From positions 1-8,904 of the forward strand of contig JBBRLA010000345.1 in the NCBI GenBank assembly GCA_038231615.1: a stretch of DNA of 8,904 nt, read 5' to 3'. A program made the position numbers and the translations under genes. Below are positions 6,466-8,904 of this stretch, in pieces (position 1 is the stretch's first letter; each line of letters begins with the position of its first letter). The notes beneath the pieces are model-generated. The model worked only from the letters and a program-made list of their open reading frames with translations. It had not been told where the DNA came from and made no database searches. This DNA comes from JBBRLA01 sp038231615. Its GTDB lineage: Bacteria > Myxococcota_A > Polyangia > Palsa-1104 > JAEUJZ01.

Positions 6466-6696
6466 GGGCCTAATTTTCCGGGGTTGACCCTTGATCTGGG
6501 GCCCCTGGTGCTGAGACCAGTCCCATGACCACCCTTATCCAGCACTCGACCTTGACCATGCGCTCGCTGGACGTTTGTGAGTCCGACTCAAAAAAGAACG
6601 AAGCAGTAGCGACAATGAGGAAAGGCATGCGGGCGCAGGCCGCAGCGGCAAGGGCGGTGGTCTTGTCGGGGCCGGACGGAAGCGGTAGGCTGCGCC
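6466..6696. other. Region with no recognised gene, leader of the FGE-like gene
   Basis: After the repeat array I find no supported gene until 6697. Short open frames exist on both strands but look like shadows. The one marked element is a perfect 13-base palindrome, TGAGTC-C-GACTCA (6578-6590), whose last A begins a run of seven As (6590-6596). It looks more like a dimeric operator than a hairpin because the loop would be one base. A TTGACC at 6552-6557 has no matching -10. The promoter of the downstream lipoprotein is probably here but cannot be placed. Confidence 0.3.
6578..6590. promoter_or_regulatory. 13-bp perfect palindrome, possible operator
   Basis: TGAGTC and GACTCA are separated by one C, about 107 bases before the start of the FGE-like lipoprotein gene, and an A-run follows. 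The symmetry and location suit a dimeric regulator, but no regulator can be named and a chance occurrence is possible. Confidence 0.25.
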
Positions 6697-7587
6697 ATGC
6701 GCATCGGGATGCTGGCCTTGGTGGTTTTGGAGGGCTCTGCTTGCCTGGTGCCCAATGACCACTATCGGCCGCCGCCGGAACTGGGGGTCTCGGCTGACCT
6801 GTCGATGGTCTCGGATTTGTCGTCGGACTTGCTGGTGCCGCCGGACCTGCGGCCCTGCCCGAACTACCCGCCGGGGGGAGGGGGTGGGATGGCCCGGCCG
6901 GAGATTCTGGTCACCAAAGGGCAGGGGCAGATTGGCATGGTCCCGACAACGGTAAAGGACTTCTACCTGGACGTGTTCGATGTAACGGTCCACGCCTTCC
7001 GGGACTGCAACACCGCGGGCGGGTGCCCGAACCTGCCTGGGACGGGAACAGACTGCAACTATGGGGTTGGGGGGCGGGACGACGACCCGGTGAACTGCGT
7101 GACGTTCGCGCAGGCCAAGGCGTTTTGTACCTGGGCCAAGCGCAGGCTGCCCACGGAGGCGGAATGGGCCTTTGCTGCGTATGGGGCGAAGACGGGGGCG
7201 CAAGACTATCCCTGGGGCAGCAACGAGGAGCCGAAGACCGGGGGCGGGGCGCAATTGTGCTGGAGCCGCTACCAATCGGCCACCGGAGACATGGGCCTGA
7301 TCGACAAGGGGAGTTGCCCTGTAGGATTATTCGACAAAACCCTGCACGGGGTGCGGAACTGCGGTGGAGTGGCTGATTTGGCGGGGAACATGTACCAATG
7401 GCTGGATACTGAGTACAAAAGCACATACGTAGCATTGGAAACCACATGTACGACAACATGCTCCGTTCGGGGCGGCTCTTGGGACACCAATGCTCCCGCG
7501 AGCTTTGGGGCCGCCTACCACGGCGGCTACAGCACGGTGGGTGGTACGAGCTTCAACATCGCGTTCCGCTGCGCAAGGACTCCCTAG
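6697..7587 (+). CDS. Lipoprotein with FGE-sulfatase / C-type-lectin-like domain, candidate DGR variable protein
   Basis: The 296-residue protein begins with a short hydrophobic signal ending G-S-A-C16 (a weak lipobox). A linker of D-L-S / P-P-D-L units (34-51) follows, typical of myxobacterial lipoproteins, and suggests a surface-anchored head. Residues about 75-294 form the FGE-sulfatase domain (SUMF1/EgtB/PvdO family): F-Y-L-D-V-F-D-V-T-V (89-98), N-C-V-T-F-A-Q-A (133-140), R-L-P-T-E-A-E-W (150-157), D-L-A-G-N-M-Y-Q-W (227-235), R-G-G-S-W (258-262) and F-R-C-A-R (290-294). The active-site cysteine pair of true formylglycine-generating enzymes, expected after G-G-S, is missing, so the domain is probably a binding scaffold. 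In DGR systems this same C-terminal segment is the variable region. An Avd-like gene follows 115 bases later. The ATG at 6697 has no clear Shine-Dalgarno site; an in-frame TGA at 6616 limits any upstream start. Confidence 0.87.
   Translation: MRIGMLALVVLEGSACLVPNDHYRPPPELGVSADLSMVSDLSSDLLVPPDLRPCPNYPPGGGGGMARPEILVTKGQGQIGMVPTTVKDFYLDVFDVTVHAFRDCNTAGGCPNLPGTGTDCNYGVGGRDDDPVNCVTFAQAKAFCTWAKRRLPTEAEWAFAAYGAKTGAQDYPWGSNEEPKTGGGAQLCWSRYQSATGDMGLIDKGSCPVGLFDKTLHGVRNCGGVADLAGNMYQWLDTEYKSTYVALETTCTTTCSVRGGSWDTNAPASFGAAYHGGYSTVGGTSFNIAFRCARTP
7468..7587 (+). other. Candidate DGR variable region at the 3' end of the FGE-like gene
   Basis: The last 39 codons run from R-G-G-S-W to F-R-C-A-R-T-P, the position of the variable repeat in FGE-type DGR target proteins. 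It contains runs of NNC codons at surface-loop positions: TAC CAC GGC GGC TAC AGC (residues 274-279) and AGC TTC AAC (285-287). Adenine mutagenesis of AAC codons in a template would produce such codons. High genomic GC also favours C-ending codons, so this is suggestive only. No second, template-like copy is visible in the window. Confidence 0.4.
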
Positions 7588-7600
7588 CATATGTAGTCAA

Positions 7601-7622
7601 TGGTATGCGCCTCTGCGCACCT
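7601..7622 (+). other. Hairpin just after the FGE-like gene, DGR-like cruciform or terminator
   Basis: TGCGC (7606-7610) and GCGCA (7615-7619) form a perfect five-base stem with the four-base loop CTCT, centred about 25 bases after the stop codon. GG/CC can extend it beyond a two-base bulge. Known DGR variable repeats are followed by a short GC-rich hairpin with a tetraloop that aids retrohoming, so the placement fits. No T-run follows, which argues against an intrinsic terminator. Confidence 0.35.
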
Positions 7623-7641
7623 ACAAACCCTTGACACTTGG

Positions 7642-7656
7642 CACCTGAACACCTGA
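7642..7656 (+). repeat. Short tandem direct repeat between the FGE-like and avd-like genes
   Basis: CACCTGA occurs twice (7642-7648 and 7650-7656) with an eight-base period, directly after a TTGACA. It could be a regulator site pair or chance; the sequence alone does not decide. Confidence 0.3.
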
Positions 7657-7702
7657 CAAAAGGCCCATGAAGAGCCCCTAAAATCCCGAAGTCTCCGCCA
7701 TC

Positions 7703-8053
7703 GTGGCCCTGCGCATGGAAGAGGTGACCGCCTGGGTCATGGAGCGCGTGGCCAAGATGCCCCGCGACCACAAGTTCACCCTGGGAGATCGCCTGGTCGA
7801 GACCTGTCTTTCCGTCACGGAACTGCTCTGCGAGGCGGCCTACTGCCGCGATAAACTGCCACTGCTCCTGCGCGCCTCGTGGGCATTGACCCGCGCCCGG
7901 CTCCTGGTCCGCCTGGCGCAGCGCCTGCAACTGCTGTCCATGAACCAGCGCGAGCACTTCACCGAACAGACCGGCGAGATCGGAAAAATGATCGGCGGCT
8001 GGACCCGGACCATGCGTGTCCGCCAACCGGACCCCGCTGCCCGCCCCGGCTGA
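7703..8053 (+). CDS. Avd-like four-helix-bundle protein (bAvd / S23-like family)
   Basis: The 116-residue, helix-only protein matches the Avd-like family of small four-helix bundles. It has K-M-P-R-D-H-K-F-T-L-G-D-R-L (18-31), then L-L-C-E-A-A-Y-C-R-D-K (41-51), a basic L-T-R-A-R-L-L-V-R-L-A helix (62-72), and the ending E-I-G-K-M-I-G-G-W (92-100). In diversity-generating retroelements Avd forms a basic pentameric barrel that binds the reverse transcriptase and template RNA. Related proteins also occur alone or inside 23S rRNA intervening sequences, with unknown roles. The GTG at 7703 gives M-A-L-R-M-E-E; the ATG at 7715 is the alternative. No strong Shine-Dalgarno site is seen, and an in-frame TAA at 7679 bounds the start. 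The gap before it has TTGACA (7631-7636), plus CTGACA and TAAAAT (7653-7658 and 7679-7684) 20 bases apart, too wide for a good promoter. It ends one base before the convergent Uma2 gene. Confidence 0.82.
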   Translation: MALRMEEVTAWVMERVAKMPRDHKFTLGDRLVETCLSVTELLCEAAYCRDKLPLLLRASWALTRARLLVRLAQRLQLLSMNQREHFTEQTGEIGKMIGGWTRTMRVRQPDPAARPG

Positions 8054-8054
8054 C

Positions 8055-8783
8055 CTACTTCCGCAGTCGCTCCAACTCCTGGCGCAGGCGGGTCACCTCC
8101 TGCACGGAAACATTCAGTTCCTCCTCCGCTCGGGCGGCGCGCTCGGACTCGGCGGCGGCGCGCTCGGACTCGGCGGCGGCGCGCTCGGACTCGGTGGGCC
8201 ACAGACTCCGGCCACGGGGCCCCACGCCGAGCCGCAGGCTGCGCGGCGAAACGTGGACAAAGAAGAAGTCGAAGATCGCACTCTTGGCGCAGCCCTTGTC
8301 CACAAGCGGCCTCTCGACCAGCAGCCCGCTTGAGTCGCGCACCCAGTGGGTCAAGAGCCGACGCGGGCCGAACTTCCGGGCGCGAAGGTGCAGGTAATGC
8401 TCGGGATCGTAGCGTAAAAGCTCCGACACCCCCAGGCGCTGATACAGGGCCAACTGCTCTGCATCGTAGTCCTTCTCGTACTCGTCGGACACCACCTCGA
8501 TGGCCAGCGCCGGTCCCTTGCCGCCGTGCTCCCAGAGCTTCCAACTCTTGATCATGTCGATCGGCGTGTCCTCATCGGGAATGACATAGATATCCGGCGC
8601 CACGCGCAGGGTGTTGTCGCCCTCTTTGACATAGAAGAACTGGTTTCCTCCCACCACTACCTGCTGCCCCGCCGAGGAGAAAAAACTCCGTAGCAGGCCG
8701 AATAGCAAGTGGCTGACCCAATGCTGGAGGCCGCTTTCTCCCATGTGATCGCTCTCTGGATATTGAATGGCTTCGCTTGGCAC
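8055..8783 (-). CDS. Uma2-family (DUF820) restriction-endonuclease-like protein with coiled-coil tail
   Basis: The 242-residue protein has the PD-(D/E)XK-type Uma2 fold: a leading helix region with E-S-D-H-M-G-E (10-16), then R-V-A-P-D64-I-Y-V, L-A-I-E96-V-V-S, and L-Y-Q-R-L-G-V-S-E-L-L-R-Y-D-P (113-127). Asp64 and Glu96 fit the metal-binding positions of the family. The usual lysine before the L-Y-x-R-L-G helix is not evident (Gln110 or nearby), so activity is uncertain. Residues about 198-242 form a charged coiled coil made of S-E-R-A-A-A-E heptads plus L-R-Q-E-L-E-R-L-R. Uma2 proteins are highly multicopy in myxobacteria and cyanobacteria, with no settled function. The start is a GTG at 8781-8783 without a clear Shine-Dalgarno site; an ATG at 8742-8744 (Met14) is the alternative, but the E-S-D-H-M-G motif before it seems to belong to the family. 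It converges on the avd-like gene, with one base between their stops. Confidence 0.88.
   Translation of the reverse strand: MPSEAIQYPESDHMGESGLQHWVSHLLFGLLRSFFSSAGQQVVVGGNQFFYVKEGDNTLRVAPDIYVIPDEDTPIDMIKSWKLWEHGGKGPALAIEVVSDEYEKDYDAEQLALYQRLGVSELLRYDPEHYLHLRARKFGPRRLLTHWVRDSSGLLVERPLVDKGCAKSAIFDFFFVHVSPRSLRLGVGPRGRSLWPTESERAAAESERAAAESERAARAEEELNVSVQEVTRLRQELERLRK
8139..8194 (-). repeat. 21-bp tandem repeat in the Uma2 tail
   Basis: Two perfect 21-base units (8139-8159 and 8160-8180) and a partial third (8181-8194) encode S-E-R-A-A-A-E heptads on the minus strand. A seven-residue period is exactly one coiled-coil heptad, so copy number can change by slippage without breaking the coil. Confidence 0.92.
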
Positions 8784-8806
8784 AAAGTCACGCTAGCACG
8801 ACCCTA

Positions 8807-8839
8807 GCCGAAAAGTCGATGTCCGTCAGGGACTTCGGC
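8807..8839. other. Imperfect hairpin upstream of the Uma2 gene
   Basis: GCCGAA (8807-8812) and TTCGGC (8834-8839) are perfect arms. The stem can continue with GTC/GAC past an AA bulge, or with an inner GTCC/GGAC pair around GTCAG. It lies between the Uma2 start and a possible upstream gene end at 8863. It could be a terminator of that gene or a leader structure of Uma2; no T-run follows on the minus strand. Confidence 0.33.
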
Positions 8840-8862
8840 CAGAGGGGAGGAGATCGATCCGA

Positions 8863-8904
8863 TCAACTGAACTGGCAGCCCGTGGGGGGCTCCTCGATGG
8901 AGTA
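8863..8904 (-). CDS. Possible last 13 codons of a minus-strand gene entering from the right
   Basis: On the minus strand the frame from the window edge reads Y-S-I-E-E-P-P-T-G-C-Q-F-S and stops at TGA (complement of 8863-8865). The composition looks protein-like and the orientation matches Uma2 downstream, but 42 bases are too few to prove coding. A competing plus-strand frame from an ATG at 8819 is also open to the edge. Confidence 0.25.
   Translation of the reverse strand, partial: YSIEEPPTGCQFS

Noticed and set aside
6322..6528. Plus-strand RG-rich small protein over the 21-bp array
   Set aside because: The G-R-G-T-K heptads are a by-product of a 21-base repeat; no ribosome site or non-repeat domain supports a gene.
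8819..8904. Plus-strand open frame starting at ATG 8819 and running off the edge
   Set aside because: Only 28 codons, no ribosome site before the ATG, and it overlaps the hairpin at 8807-8839; not enough to call a gene.

Overview
The window is GC-rich with strongly G/C-ending codons. It has the character of a Myxococcota (former Deltaproteobacteria) chromosome: large surface lipoproteins with a cysteine-rich head or a D-L-S/P-P-D-L linker, an FGE-fold lipoprotein, many Rpn/Uma2-type nuclease genes, and housekeeping genes between accessory ones. This assignment is inferred from family style, not from a marker gene.

Layout. 1-249 is the 3' end of a plus-strand gene whose stop overlaps, tail to tail, the stop of a small tatA gene (246-449, minus), the Tat export pore subunit. 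579-2204 (minus) is a secreted lipoprotein with a cysteine-rich head and a right-handed beta-helix body. A divergent intergenic region separates it from priA (2433-5099, plus), the replication-restart helicase, which has all motor and zinc motifs plus a 33-bp in-frame tandem duplication just before Walker A. Next comes a small protein combining a CCHC zinc knuckle with two helix-turn-helix segments (5169-5639, plus). Several hairpins lie in the convergent gap after it.

5724 to about 6696 is an accessory, partly decayed stretch. It holds the C-terminal stub of an Rpn-type (PD-(D/E)XK) nuclease on the minus strand, then two kinds of tandem repeat (21-bp units and roughly 22-bp palindromic units) that stay open in frame with the stub. 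Beyond these, no gene is recognised before the next one.

6697-8053 (plus) is the most interesting part. A lipoprotein with an FGE-sulfatase/C-type-lectin-like domain is followed by an Avd-like four-helix-bundle gene. This is the order 'variable protein, then accessory protein' of diversity-generating retroelements (DGRs). The lectin-like domain ends in the expected variable-region position, has runs of NNC codons there, and a short hairpin follows its stop. No reverse transcriptase or template repeat is visible in the window, so it may be an orphan or trans-acting DGR target, a remnant, or an unrelated pairing. 8055-8783 (minus) is a Uma2-family nuclease with a repeat-built coiled-coil tail, convergent with the avd-like gene and one base from it. 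The right edge may hold the last codons of another minus-strand gene.

A recurrent theme is codon-multiple tandem duplication (12, 21 and 33 bp) inside coding sequence at five places.
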